From: Arachis hypogaea
Taxonomy: Eukaryota > Streptophyta > Magnoliopsida > Fabales > Fabaceae
NCBI RefSeq assembly: GCF_003086295.3
Contig: NC_092046.1
Coordinates: 100,977,363-101,041,362 of the forward strand
Direction: 5' to 3'
DNA length: 64,000 nucleotides
Shown here: positions 1-9,290 of the stretch, piece by piece
Layout of the letters: each line of letters begins with the position of its first letter
Numbering within the stretch: position 1 is the first letter of the stretch
The notes under the pieces: generated by a model
Told to the model about the DNA's origin: nothing
The model's database searches: none
Seen by the model: only the letters and a program-made list of their open reading frames with translations
Translations under genes and position numbers: made by a program

Positions 1-1079
1 AAAATGTGGGTTCGAGAACGTTAGTGACGATCACCTTTTTCACTAACGTTCCTAACCCAAGATGGTCCACGTTAACTTCAACGTTTAGCGGCACTAACGT
101 GACCACTAACGTTGCCTCTTGGTCCTTCGCAAACGTTATTGGCATTCACCTTTTCCAATAACGTTTGCTTGTTGCCCTTCCTCTCTACGTTAGAGTCAAC
201 ATTAGTGTAGCTAACGTGACCCTTAACATGGGCATGCCTCATCTTCGAGAGCGTTAGTGACACTTACCTTTGTTACTAACGCTCCAAATGCCCCTTCTCA
301 CATTAGTGCCTCACGTTAATTGTATTAACGTGGCCACTAACGTGGTGGTGATTGCCATCTCCAACGTTAGTGACAAAGGCGAGTGTCACTAACGTCGGCT
401 CATCATTTCTTTCCTCTACGTTAGCTTCCACGTTAATGTAATTAACGTGGAAACTAATGTGGCTAATAGTGGCTTGGTCCAACGTTAGTGACAAAGGTGA
501 GTGTCACTAACGTTGGCACTTCTTTGTTCCTTTCACATTAGAATTCACGTTAATGTAATTAACGTGACTCTTAACGTGGCTAAGTGTGCCCCTTTTTTCA
601 ACGTTAGTGGTATTCACTTTTACCACTAACGTTGGAGCTTTACTTCTCCTCCATGTTAGCTTCCACGTTAATGTAGTTAACGTGGCAACTAACGTGGGCT
701 ATGATGGCTCACGAAGGTGTTATTGGTGATCACTTCTCTCATTAACGTTGCAAGCTAGCTCCCATTCCACGTTAATGGTCACGTTAGTTAGACTAACGTG
801 GCTATTAACGTGACATCTTCCTTGCTTCCTTTGTCCTGAAATCAAGCAAGTAAAGTGCATCAAAGCTAGGTTCTAACTCATGAGATCATGCATCATCCAT
901 TTTATCATTCAATTCATGCATAATTCTCATAAAATCATATAAAATTCACAATGTTTGCTTGAATCAAGATGTAAGTGATTATCTACCCAAAACTTGCTTA
1001 TTAACTAAGAAAATGCATGAAACTACCCTAAAACAGTAGAGAAAAGGTCAGTAAAACTAGCCAAAATGCCCTGGCATCA
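1..1079 (-). repeat. Element B left (3') LTR, partial
   Basis: This is the right part of an LTR ending in TGGCATCA at 1079, followed at 1080 by the ACACCAAACTTAA sequence that forms the internal boundary in this family. It closely matches the end of the element F LTRs (49770-50030) and much less the other LTR of B (8600-8860). Most of it is the palindromic array described separately; 836-1079 is AT-rich LTR body. Confidence 0.8.
17..815. repeat. Array of short palindromes with AACGTTAGTGAC and CACGTTAA cores
   Basis: Two kinds of inverted repeat alternate every 40-60 bases. One has arms AACGTTAGTGAC and GTCACTAACGTT around a 5-10 base loop (for example 362-394). The other has arms CACGTTAA and TTAACGTG (for example 429-450). 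Spacers between them are pyrimidine-rich and not conserved. Arm mismatches are few although spacers vary. Short ORFs here are by-products of the repeat. The same array type recurs in the LTRs of element F. Confidence 0.9.
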
Positions 1080-2743
1080 CAACACCAAACTTAAAGCTTG
1101 CTTGTCCCTAAGCAAGTACTGAAACATGAGAATGATGAATGAAATGACAAGAGAAATGAGTCATTATTGTGGAAGTCATATCCTTGGTTTTATGGGGTTT
1201 CATGCATAGCAACTTTGGTTCATTCCTTCACTGGCTTTCAAACCTTTATCATGCCCTGGAAGACTTTCTTGATTGCACCCTATGAGACTTTTATTTATTG
1301 ATCCCTTTATCTTTTTAGGGTTTAATTGTGTTCTTAGACTAGGTGCTTTGTGAGAGGGCGACTCTTTAAGATAAGTTTTCAGTCAGCACTCCCGAACCAG
1401 TTGGTCCAAGGTGCTGTGTGTTAAGACACCCCTAAGGACTTACTCCCTCAAGTCTCTTTCCCCCATACATACACACCACAGGCACATGGTTTGTTATTTT
1501 CTTACTCAAGACTTTGGTGTCCAGCACTTCTTTGGGTTACTAAGTGTTCTGTAGCAAAGGTTACTCTTGATAGTGGACTTTCAGCTGATAATCCCGGGTT
1601 AGTTAACCCAAGTTACCAAATGATAAGGCACCCCTGAGAGCTTATTCATCCAAGCATATCCTTTACACAGGAGCACCACAGACACATGCCTCAAGATTCA
1701 ACCCTTGGTGCCTAGCCTTATTTCTTACTCCTTTTTCTTTATTTCTCAATTTTCATTTTTCTTTCCCTTTTTCTTGTTAGGGTCTTGTTATTTAGCTAGT
1801 CTTATGGGGTGTGTTTCAAGCATATGATTCAGGACAGATGGGTGCCTTCCTACCTTGTTGGTGAACCAACTTAGCTAAGTAATTACTACACCACAAGCTT
1901 AAGAACTTACTCCACAAATTGAACCTCACTCTGGTCTTTCATAACATCTCTTTTTATTTGACTTAAAGGACAAGCATACAAGTAAGTAAGGTGAAAATGC
2001 AGCAGGTAACTTGAAACAGCACACATATGACAAAGGCGGGGAAAAACGAACATTAAATCTTAGTGATGTAAACAAAAGAGTAACTAATAATCAGGGATAC
2101 ATTCAGACTTCCAATTTGAGCATTTCCAAGCATATGAAATCAAGTAACAATACAACCTTTTGGTGGTGACTTCTAGCCATCCCTTTGTTGTCATCGTCCA
2201 TAGCTTTTGCATCCTTCTTCGCCTCTTTGGATGATGGTGCACCATTTTTCCTGAAGATTTGATTGAATTCCTGCAAAGTTATTGGAAGTTGCTTGCTCCC
2301 AAAGCACTTGAGAAATAGTTAGCATGCATGTATGCTTGTGAATTTCTGAACCTAATTTGGTGTATGAACACCAAACTTAGTTCCTTGCCTAATGCAACAG
2401 ATTGAATACATGCAGAGAACCTTATGTGCTTTTATTACTAAAACGATTATGAACTAGAAACTAAACTCTTGTCAAGTGGTTTTCCTAATTGGTTGGGGCT
2501 AGCAAGCTACTCTTGAAGAGGTGTAGTGTGATTCTAACTGAAATCTTTGGTGGAATACCAAACTTAGAGTTACACATTCACTCTTGGATTGTTTTGGTGT
2601 GCAACACCAAACTTAGCTCCTCGCAATACAGGGCAAACTACTTGTAACTTTTATTGAAATGATCATGAAAAGGAAACTACCTTAGGTTGGGTTGCCTCCC
2701 AACGAAGCGCTCTTTTAGCGTCGCTAGCTCGACGATTTCTCCA
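1080..2743 (-). other. Element B 3' non-coding region, first copy
   Basis: This stretch lies between the 3' LTR and the integrase fragment, with no supported gene. It is homologous to the 3' region of element F (50031-51600). Its part from about 1480 on is present a second time at about 3870-5128. It contains several copies of CACCAAACTTA (1083, 2369, 2605 and a variant at 2556), the reverse complement of the sequence abutting the LTR. At 2691-2703 it carries GTTGCCTCCCAAC, a small hairpin found after the last ORF in several elements here. Confidence 0.7.
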
Positions 2744-3835
2744 TCAGTTGAGATGATATTTCATTTTGGGGCTTTCCTCCATGTTGCCCATGTAATGCTT
2801 GAGCCTTTGTCCGTTCACAGTGAAAGTCCTCTTTGAGCTTTTCTCCATGATTTCTATGTGTCCATACGGCGAGACCTTTGTGACAAGAAAGGGTCCAGAC
2901 CACCTTGATTTGAGCTTCCCAGGGAAAAGTCTCAATTTGGAGTTGTAGAGGAGCACTTGCTGTCCTTTTTCGAAGCTCCTGGGTGTCAGATTGAGGTCAT
3001 GTCTTCTCTTTGCCTTTTCTTTATAAATCTTGGCATTTTCATAGGCTTGAGATCTAAACTCCTCCATTTCCTGCAGCTGCAAGACTCTTTTTTTCACCAG
3101 CGGCAAGGCTATCAAAATTAGTAGCTTGAGAGCCCAGAGAGCTTTGTGTTCAAGCTCCAATGGTAAGTGACAGGCCTTTCCATACACCAGTTGATATGGG
3201 GACATCCCGATTGGTGTTTTGAATGTCGTTCTGTATGCCCAAGGAGCATCATCTAGCTTCTTCGACCAGTCTTTTCTTGATGCTCCTACAGTCTTCTCCA
3301 GAATCTTTTTTAACTCTCTATTAGATATCTCAGTTTGCCCACTTGTTTGGGGGTGGTAAGGTGTGGCAACCTTGTGCTTTACTCCGTATCGTAGGAGAAG
3401 AGCTTCTAGTGGTCTGTTACAAAAATGGCTCCCTCTATCACTGATGAGCGCTCGTGGGACTCCGAACCGGCTAAATATATTCTTTCTGAGGAAGTTCATG
3501 ACCACCTTGTTATCATTTGTTGGGGTTGCAATGGCCTCTACCCACTTGGAAACATAATCCACTGCTACTAGGATATACTTGTTTGAATATGAGGTTGGAA
3601 ATGGTCCCATAAAATCGATTCCCCATACATCAAACAGTTCCAGCTCTAAGATGAAATTATGTGGCATCTCATTTCTTTTGGGTAGGTTTCCAGCTCTTTG
3701 GCATTCATTGCAGTTCTTTGCTACTTCCTTGGCATCCTTGAAAAGGGTGGGCCAAAAGAATCCACTTTGTAACACCTTGGCTGCAGTTCTTTCCCCTCTA
3801 AAGTGGCCTCCATGTGTTGCACAAGCCTTTGGCAT
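2744..3835 (-). CDS. Ty3/gypsy integrase, C-terminal fragment of pol
   Basis: The 363-residue open frame is an integrase that would insert the retrotransposon cDNA into nuclear DNA. It starts inside the HHCC zinc-binding domain: the GGHF histidine is at residue 11 and the CNEC cysteines at 42 and 45, so the first histidine and everything upstream (protease, reverse transcriptase, RNase H) are missing. The catalytic triad is intact: D74 (WGIDFMG), D133 (ISDRGSHF) and E169 (PQTSGQTE), with 35 residues between the last two. The C-terminal part has the usual GPF-type domain ([10 protein letters not shown]) and no chromodomain. Sequence style ([25 protein letters not shown]) fits the Athila/Tat branch, which is inference. 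The ATG at 3835 is only the first methionine after the break and is probably not a real start. It is flanked on both sides by copies of the same non-coding block. Confidence 0.9.
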   Translation of the reverse strand: MPKACATHGGHFRGERTAAKVLQSGFFWPTLFKDAKEVAKNCNECQRAGNLPKRNEMPHNFILELELFDVWGIDFMGPFPTSYSNKYILVAVDYVSKWVEAIATPTNDNKVVMNFLRKNIFSRFGVPRALISDRGSHFCNRPLEALLLRYGVKHKVATPYHPQTSGQTEISNRELKKILEKTVGASRKDWSKKLDDAPWAYRTTFKTPIGMSPYQLVYGKACHLPLELEHKALWALKLLILIALPLVKKRVLQLQEMEEFRSQAYENAKIYKEKAKRRHDLNLTPRSFEKGQQVLLYNSKLRLFPGKLKSRWSGPFLVTKVSPYGHIEIMEKSSKRTFTVNGQRLKHYMGNMEESPKMKYHLN

Positions 3836-5128
3836 TTTCTTTTTCTTATCAGTGCACTACACATATCCACTACAGGCATTTTAGTTCACATTTCTTCTTG
3901 AGACATTGGTACCCAGCACCTCTTTGTGTGACTAAATGTTTTGTATTTAGGTTGCTCTTGATAATGGACTTTTGGTTGATAATCCCGGGTTAGTTAACCC
4001 AAGTTACCAAGTGTTGAAACACTCCTCAGAACCTATTCATCCAAGCATATCCTTAATACATAAACACCACAGGCATTTGTCTCAGAAGTTCAAACCATTG
4101 GTGCCTAGCTTATTTTCTCAATTTTTTTTTTGCTTTTTGGTTGCCCTTTTTCAGTGGCTTTTTCTTCTTCTTCTTCTTTCTTTTTCATGGCCAAAGACAT
4201 TTATTCATCAAGATCCATAGACAGCATCCTAATTTCCACTAAAAGTGACAATTCTAACTTTATTTCTTAGTGAGCTGACTATTCAATCAAACATGCATAC
4301 CACCACTTAATCTTATTTGATTTCTTACCAAATGGAATTGAGTTACTTTTGTTCAAACATTTCTTTTATTTTATGGAAACAAAACAAGCATGGCAAGCAT
4401 ACATTTAAGAAGATGAAGTTTATCCAGACACTTAGACTATCACTTATTTGGAAATTAAACAGACAAACAAAAACTGCAATGCCTCAAACTTAAAGCAGGG
4501 GTGCATGCAAACTTCCAATATCAGCAATTCAAAGTACAAGCAATTAAGTGACAATACAACCTTTTAGCATCTTCTTTGTTGTTCATCATCCTTCCTAGCC
4601 TTGGTGTTCTCTTTGATGATGATGTATATTCCTTCCATGAGATTGATTGTCTTCCTGCAAAGCTATTAGAAGTTGCTTGTTCCCCAAGCACTTTGAGAAT
4701 TGGTTAGCATGCATGTATGTTTGTGGGCCTCTGAACTTAGATTGGTGTGTGAACACCAAACTTAGTTCCTTGCCATATGCAGCAATTTGGATCATATGCA
4801 GAAAACCTCATGTGCTTTTATTAAGAAAATAACTATGAACTAGAAAAAGAAACTATGAACTAGAAATTAAACTATTGGTTAAGTAGTTTCCCTGATTGGT
4901 TGGAGCTAGTGACTAGTCATGCTGAGGTAGAAATGTGCTTTTAATGAAGTTTTTGGTGGAACACCAAACTTAGAATCTCACATTCACCCTTGAATTGTTT
5001 TGGTGTGCAACACTAAACTTAGCTCCTTGCAATACAGATAAATCTACTTAACTCTTTTATTGAAATAACTAGAAAAGAAAAACTACCTTTGGTTGGGTTG
5101 CCTCCCAACAAGCGCTTCTTTAACGTCA
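3836..5128 (-). other. Element B non-coding block, second copy
   Basis: No supported gene. From about 3870 it repeats, with divergence, the 1480-2743 block, including the GGGTTAGTTAACCCAAGTTACCAA sequence region (3986-4010 versus 1604-1620), CACCAAACTTA motifs at 4754 and 4972 and the hairpin GTTGCCTCCCAAC at 5097-5109. It sits directly after the stop of the ORF at 5129, as the equivalent block does in element F. Confidence 0.7.
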
Positions 5129-6319
5129 TTAGCTTGACATGCTGTTCCTGACTTTCTTCCTCTTCCTCCAGTTTGTTAAGAGGAATGACTTCAAGTGGAT
5201 AAAGGAGCTAGTTAGTGCCCCTTGTTGTGAATGCTTCTTTCCAGCAAGCTTTCCCTTGTGATTGGCTTGAGTGAACTTGCTTGTTGGCTCAGGAGTTGGA
5301 TTGTTCTTCGACCTTCTCTTCTTCATGGATATGGTCCTTTGTTTCTCGGTCACAATCCTCATTTTGGTGCTTGTTTCTACTGCCTTCACATCCTTGATCT
5401 CAGAACTTGGTTGTTGTTGGACATTTGGAGTATCCTGTTCATCAAAAGCTTCCTGAATTTGTGGTTCAATGAACCCTTCCTCTTTGCAACTCTCTGTTTC
5501 ATTGGAGTGTGATCTCCCTTGATTGACTTTCTCCCTTTCTTGTTCTTCTGATTCCTCCCTTGGGTTTGCCATGGTATCACTAGAAGAATTGTGGGTAGGG
5601 ATTTGCTTTGATAGATATTCAATTTGTGCTTCTAGCTTTTGAATGGCAGCACCTTGATTTTGTAAGTTGGATATCACTTCTTCCTTAAAGCCTTTCAAAT
5701 CGGCCACATCTCTGCCCATAGTTGCAATCATTCCTTCTATCCTGTTTAATTGATCTTGAAATTGTTGGTTCGGATTGGGTTGATGAGGTTGATTATCTTG
5801 GCTGTGATATGGTGGCTGGGAGTATGTGTTTTGTGTGGGCTGATAGAGTCTTTGGTTGGAGTGTTGGTAGTGGTATGACTCTTGTGTGTAGTGGAATGAG
5901 TCTTGTGGGTAGTGAAATGAATTGTATGAATTTGAGAAGGAATTTTGTGCTGAGAAATGCTCAAGTGATGAAGAATTTGGATATGTAAAACTAGGAGGTG
6001 AGGTTGGATAATTCAGAGGTGATGGCTCTTGATGAATGGGGTGTGAATAAGTGAAATCTCTTTGGTTTTGATCTTCCCAGCCACAACTTGAGTAGTGATC
6101 AAATTCACCAAAACATGGACCATTTTGTGGCTCTGGGAAGTACCCCGTTTCCTGTTCCTGATACTCCCACCCACCATGAGCATAATAACATGAATCATTC
6201 TGTGGTGGTGGAGAGTTTCTCATGAATTTTGATTGACCAAAAGATGATGGATACTCCTTTCTTTTTTGCAATGTGCTCAGTCTCAAACAATACTCATCCA
6301 AAGATAGTGGAAATTCCAT
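5129..6319 (-). CDS. Gag-related ORF of a non-autonomous Ty3/gypsy family (ORF-X)
   Basis: The 396-residue protein has no enzymatic domain. Residues about 1-190 are rich in Y, Q, P, S, N and H with repeated FHYPQDSFHYTQESYHYQ-like stretches. About 190-250 is a helical, coiled-coil-like segment (LNRIEGMIATMGRDVADLKG) followed by YLSKQIP and NPREE. That last pair of motifs, in this order, also occurs at the end of true gag in elements A and G (QLSKRIP ... NTEVNPREE), so I infer a gag derivative that has lost the capsid domain. The C-terminus is acidic, then basic (TISMKKRRSKNN). A homologue with the same start, layout and end lies at 51602-52816. It follows the primer binding site by about 180 bases and is the first ORF of the element. 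Role unknown; RNA or particle binding is a guess. Confidence 0.75.
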   Translation of the reverse strand: MEFPLSLDEYCLRLSTLQKRKEYPSSFGQSKFMRNSPPPQNDSCYYAHGGWEYQEQETGYFPEPQNGPCFGEFDHYSSCGWEDQNQRDFTYSHPIHQEPSPLNYPTSPPSFTYPNSSSLEHFSAQNSFSNSYNSFHYPQDSFHYTQESYHYQHSNQRLYQPTQNTYSQPPYHSQDNQPHQPNPNQQFQDQLNRIEGMIATMGRDVADLKGFKEEVISNLQNQGAAIQKLEAQIEYLSKQIPTHNSSSDTMANPREESEEQEREKVNQGRSHSNETESCKEEGFIEPQIQEAFDEQDTPNVQQQPSSEIKDVKAVETSTKMRIVTEKQRTISMKKRRSKNNPTPEPTSKFTQANHKGKLAGKKHSQQGALTSSFIHLKSFLLTNWRKRKKVRNSMSS

Positions 6320-6501
6320 AGTGAGGCAATATCACAAACAGCTAGTGGTTAGTATGCTAACAAGTGAATAAGCAAAGAAAACAAATTTAAATTTGCAGAA
6401 ATTAGCAGTAATAAACTGAAACAAAAACTATTAACAAAAGAAAAGAAAAATTGCTCAATCTAGTTAACTTCCAATTGGAGAATTGTCAATCGAAAACCAA
6501 T
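6320..6501 (-). other. Element B leader between primer site and ORF-X
   Basis: This is the short A-rich untranslated leader. No ORF or other signal is seen. Confidence 0.5.
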
Positions 6502-6518
6502 CTCCGGCAACGGCGCCA
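6502..6518 (-). other. Primer binding site for tRNA-Asp, element B
   Basis: The plus strand reads CTCCGGCAACGGCGCCA, the 3' end of plant tRNA-Asp including CCA with one mismatch (CCCC to CTCC). It lies seven bases from the LTR start at 6525. This fixes the element orientation as minus. Confidence 0.9.
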
Positions 6519-7729
6519 TAAACTTGATGCGCATAAACTTGTTATGTTACGATTTAGGAAATTGCACGATCGGCAAAATTCCTTCCGGCAAGTGCACCGG
6601 TTATCGTCAAGTAAAAACTCACAATAGAGTGAGGTCGAATCCCACAAGGATTGGTTGAGTGAGCAATTCGAATTAGAAGTATGTTCTAGTTGAGCGGAAT
6701 CAAGATTTAGATGAGAATTGCGGAATGTAAAATTGCATGAATTAAAGGGCGAGAAGCTAAATTGCTGAAATTAAAAGGGATGGGGGTGATTGCATGAATT
6801 TAATTACAGAATGTAAAGAGAAAGTGGAAATCGGAGATGGGGAGTTCATTGGGTTTTAGGAGATATTGAGATCTCCGAATCAAAACATTTTTATCTCTTC
6901 CTCAACCAATGCGTTCATTGAATTTTGCTTGGCAATCTTATATGATTGGATCCCAATCCCTTGGCTCACCAATTCTCTCTAAAAACAAACAAATTCCCAA
7001 TCCCTTGGTTTAAATGTTCATAAGAAGAGATGATGCTCGATCACTGATTATACCACACAGTTTCATGAACCACAATTTGGTAGGATTACATGTCACAATA
7101 TCCATCCAAACCCCAATCCAATTCACTGTGAGAAAGCTTCTCTAGCATGAATCCTCCATTCCTTTCCCAAGGTTCCGAAGGATTCCAATTATGGGTAGTT
7201 TCTTTCCCAAGACAACTACCCAATGGAATTAGATCGAGAAGCTTTCTAACAAAATTCAAGAGAAAAGATTGAAGAAGAAGATAAACTATTATTGATTCAT
7301 TGAATTACAATAGAGCTCCCTAACCCAATGAAAGGGGGTTAGTGAGTCATAGCTCTGAATTCAATTACAAAACTAAAAGAAAATGATCCAAAGTTCTCCC
7401 CCAAAAAGTAAAAGTCCCCCTCAGGGGATGGATTCCCCTTTTTCCCCGTGTGTCTCTCAAATGCAGAAACTAAGGCCTTTAAATAGGCTCCCTAAATTAC
7501 AAAATGAAAATGAAATTCAAAGCAAATTACAATCAAATGAAAATAAACTATTCTAGATGATTCTTGTGGCCTTGATTTGGTGTTATTGATGGGCCTTGCT
7601 TGCTTGAAGGGTAGAGTGACATAATTGATCCAAAAAGGATAATGATCCATTAAACTACACTCAAATGTTGCACCCCCTTTCTTGAGTCGTCACTTTGTTC
7701 TCTTGTCAACCTTGCCAATTTGATGCCAA

Positions 7730-8045
7730 ATATAGACTATTATACCTCGTTGGAAAGCTATGGATGTCAGCTTTCTAACGCAACTGGAATCACCTCAATT
7801 GGATCTCTACAACTCGAGTTATACTCCATGGAAGGTGAAGAGGTCAGCTGGCCTGATTGCATGTTGGTACTATGCTCTTCTATGCACATTACGGGGCTGT
7901 TTTCTCCCTCAATTTTTAGTATCCACCATGCATGCCATATATGCTTGGAAAGCTCTAGATGTCTTCTTTCCAATGCATTTTGAATCACCTCATTTGGAGT
8001 TTTGTAGCTCAAGTTATTTATGTTTAAAGAAGGCATGGTCAAGCT
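7730..8045. repeat. Two copies of a conserved LTR module (GACATCC/CTTTCCAACGC/CAAGTTAT type)
   Basis: Two related stretches, 7735-7860 and 7945-8020, each read: TATTATA, a GGAAAGCT box, GATGTC, TTTCTAACGCAA or a relative, TCACCTCA, TTTGGA, then CTCAAGTTAT. The same module appears in LTRs of elements C, E, F, G, H and in an LTR fragment at 33820. It abuts the palindromic array at 8058. Confidence 0.75.
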
Positions 8046-8057
8046 GTTCCATATAAC

Positions 8058-8565
8058 ACGTTTAAGCTTCAGTTTAAGGTTAAACTGAAGCTTAAACGTG
8101 GAAATGGAAAAGGTAGCCCTGGAGGTCGAACACGTTTAAGCTCCAGTTTGAGGTCAAACTGGAGCTTAAACGTGGAAATGGAGAGAGCAACCCTGGAGGA
8201 GAAAACTTGGTCGAACACGTTTAAGCTCCAGTTTGAGGTCAAACTGGAGCTTAAACGTGGAAATGGCTCCCTGGTGCTTTTCCCATTCTGGCGTTTAACC
8301 TCCAGTTTAAGGTTAAACTGGAGGTTAAACGTGGAACTCCTTCCTGAGTGGCATTATCATTCTGGCGTTTAACCTCCAGTTTGAGGTCAAACTGGAGGTT
8401 AAACGTGGAATGCTTCTTTGGTGAGACTTTTCATTCTCGCGTTTAACCTCCAGTTTAAGGTTAAACTGGAGGTTAAACTTCAATTCTAGCATTTCTTAGC
8501 CTTCATGATTCTGGCGTTTAAACTCCAGTTTAGGCTTAAACTGGAACTTAAACTCCACATTTGAT
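8058..8565. repeat. Array of palindromes with CTCCAGTTT...AAACTGGAG core
   Basis: Seven consecutive inverted repeats of roughly 45 bases have arms GTTTAAGCTCCAGTTT or GTTTAACCTCCAGTTT and the exact complement, around a GAGGTC or AAGGTT centre (for example 8218-8259 and 8364-8405). Spacers of 20-40 bases are unrelated to each other. A few units vary between AAGCT and AACCT in both arms together, so the arms co-vary. Confidence 0.9.
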
Positions 8566-8860
8566 ATTCAAGCTTCCTTTATTGATTTTGTTGCTTCCTT
8601 GCTTAGCCTCTTCTTCCCTGAAATCATCCAAACAATTGCATCAAAGTCTTGCAAAATTTCATGAGAAATCTTCCATTCATAGCATTCAAGTAATATAACT
8701 AAAAACTCATGGAATTTGCATCAAAATCTTCATGTTGAATGATTTAAGACAAGCATGACTATTTGGCCCAAATGATTACTTAAGGCTCAAGAAAATGCAT
8801 AAAACAACTAAAAATAAAAGAAAAAGGCTAGTGAAACTAGCCTAAGATGCCTTGGCATCA

Positions 8861-9102
8861 CTAACTTAGCCACTTTAGTCTCCAGCCTCACTAAGACCAC
8901 TGATAGTTTCATTAATGAATCAAGGTCCTCCATTAGAAATTTGGAGGTACAAGTTGGTCAACTAAGCAAGAGGATCCCTGAGATCCCTCCAGACACTCTT
9001 CCCAGTAATACTGAGGTTAATCTTAGAGAAGAGTGCAAGGCCATAACCATGGAGGTTGAGGCCGAAATTGGAGGAGAATGGGAAGGCATTGAACGCCAGT
9101 AA
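8861..9102 (+). pseudogene. Gag C-terminal fragment of element A
   Basis: In the frame that starts at 8947, the translation contains EVQVGQLSKRIPE, TLPSNTEVN and REECKAI, the same end-of-gag motifs as in element G. The 5' part of gag was separated by the insertion of B at 8860/8861. It ends at a TAA at 9100-9102, at the first palindromic linker unit. The downstream protease is in a different frame. Confidence 0.7.
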
Positions 9103-9290
9103 AGAAGCCTTCACTGGGCGTTCAACACCCACCAGCCCAGGGAAGCTGGCGTTGAACGACAGTAAGGACATCCCTGCTGGGAGTTCAACGCCCAGAATGC
9201 TAGAAGGATTGGCGTTTAACGCCAGTTAGGGTGGACAGCAAGGGCGTTCAATGCCCAATTAGCTGATAGAGCTGGCGTTGAACGCCAACC
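9085..9290. repeat. GGCGTTGAACGCC-type palindromes between gag and protease
   Basis: At least five degenerate units of GGCGTTNAACGCC occur, joined by CAGTAAGGA...CCTGCTGGG-like spacers, between gag and protease of element A. The same linker is seen at the broken end of element G (41133-41170). Confidence 0.8.

Larger units (their letters stand above)
1..8860 (-). mobile_element. Element B: minus-strand Ty3/gypsy element, chimeric, left end outside the window
   Basis: Read on the minus strand the order is 5' LTR (8860-6525), tRNA-Asp primer site (6518-6502), a gag-related ORF (6319-5129), a non-coding block, an integrase fragment (3835-2744), a second copy of that non-coding block and a 3' LTR (1079 to beyond position 1). 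The right end is TGGCATCA at 8860. Downstream sequence from 8861 is the gag of another element (A), so B inserted into A; the expected target duplication is CTAAC (8861-8865), but its partner lies outside the window. There is no reverse transcriptase or RNase H. The two LTRs belong to different subfamilies and the non-coding block occurs twice, so this is a recombinant rather than one simple insertion. Confidence 0.8.
6525..8860 (-). repeat. Element B right (5') LTR
   Basis: The LTR begins TGATGCGC at 6525 next to the primer site and ends TGGCATCA at 8860 at the junction with element A's gag; length 2336. The start resembles the F LTR start (GGCAAGTGCACCG, CTCACAATAGAGTGAGGT). The middle has two CAAGTTAT-type modules and an array of palindromes with a core quite unlike that of the opposite LTR. 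Confidence 0.85.

Noticed and set aside
17..815. CRISPR-like spaced repeats (also at 8058-8565 and 49190-49765)
   Set aside because: Repeats are palindromes of two alternating types with variable spacing and no leader or cas genes, and they lie inside LTRs of a plant retrotransposon.
7720..8056. Conserved-looking peptide (YY...LES.GC.LSNA) encoded by the LTR module
   Set aside because: Similar peptides recur at 48859 and 54469 and on the other strand in E, but frames and strand differ relative to the element, so conservation is of DNA and not of protein.
8148..8372. ORF over the CTCCAGTTT palindromes
   Set aside because: The translation simply repeats the palindrome unit; no conservation beyond the DNA repeat.
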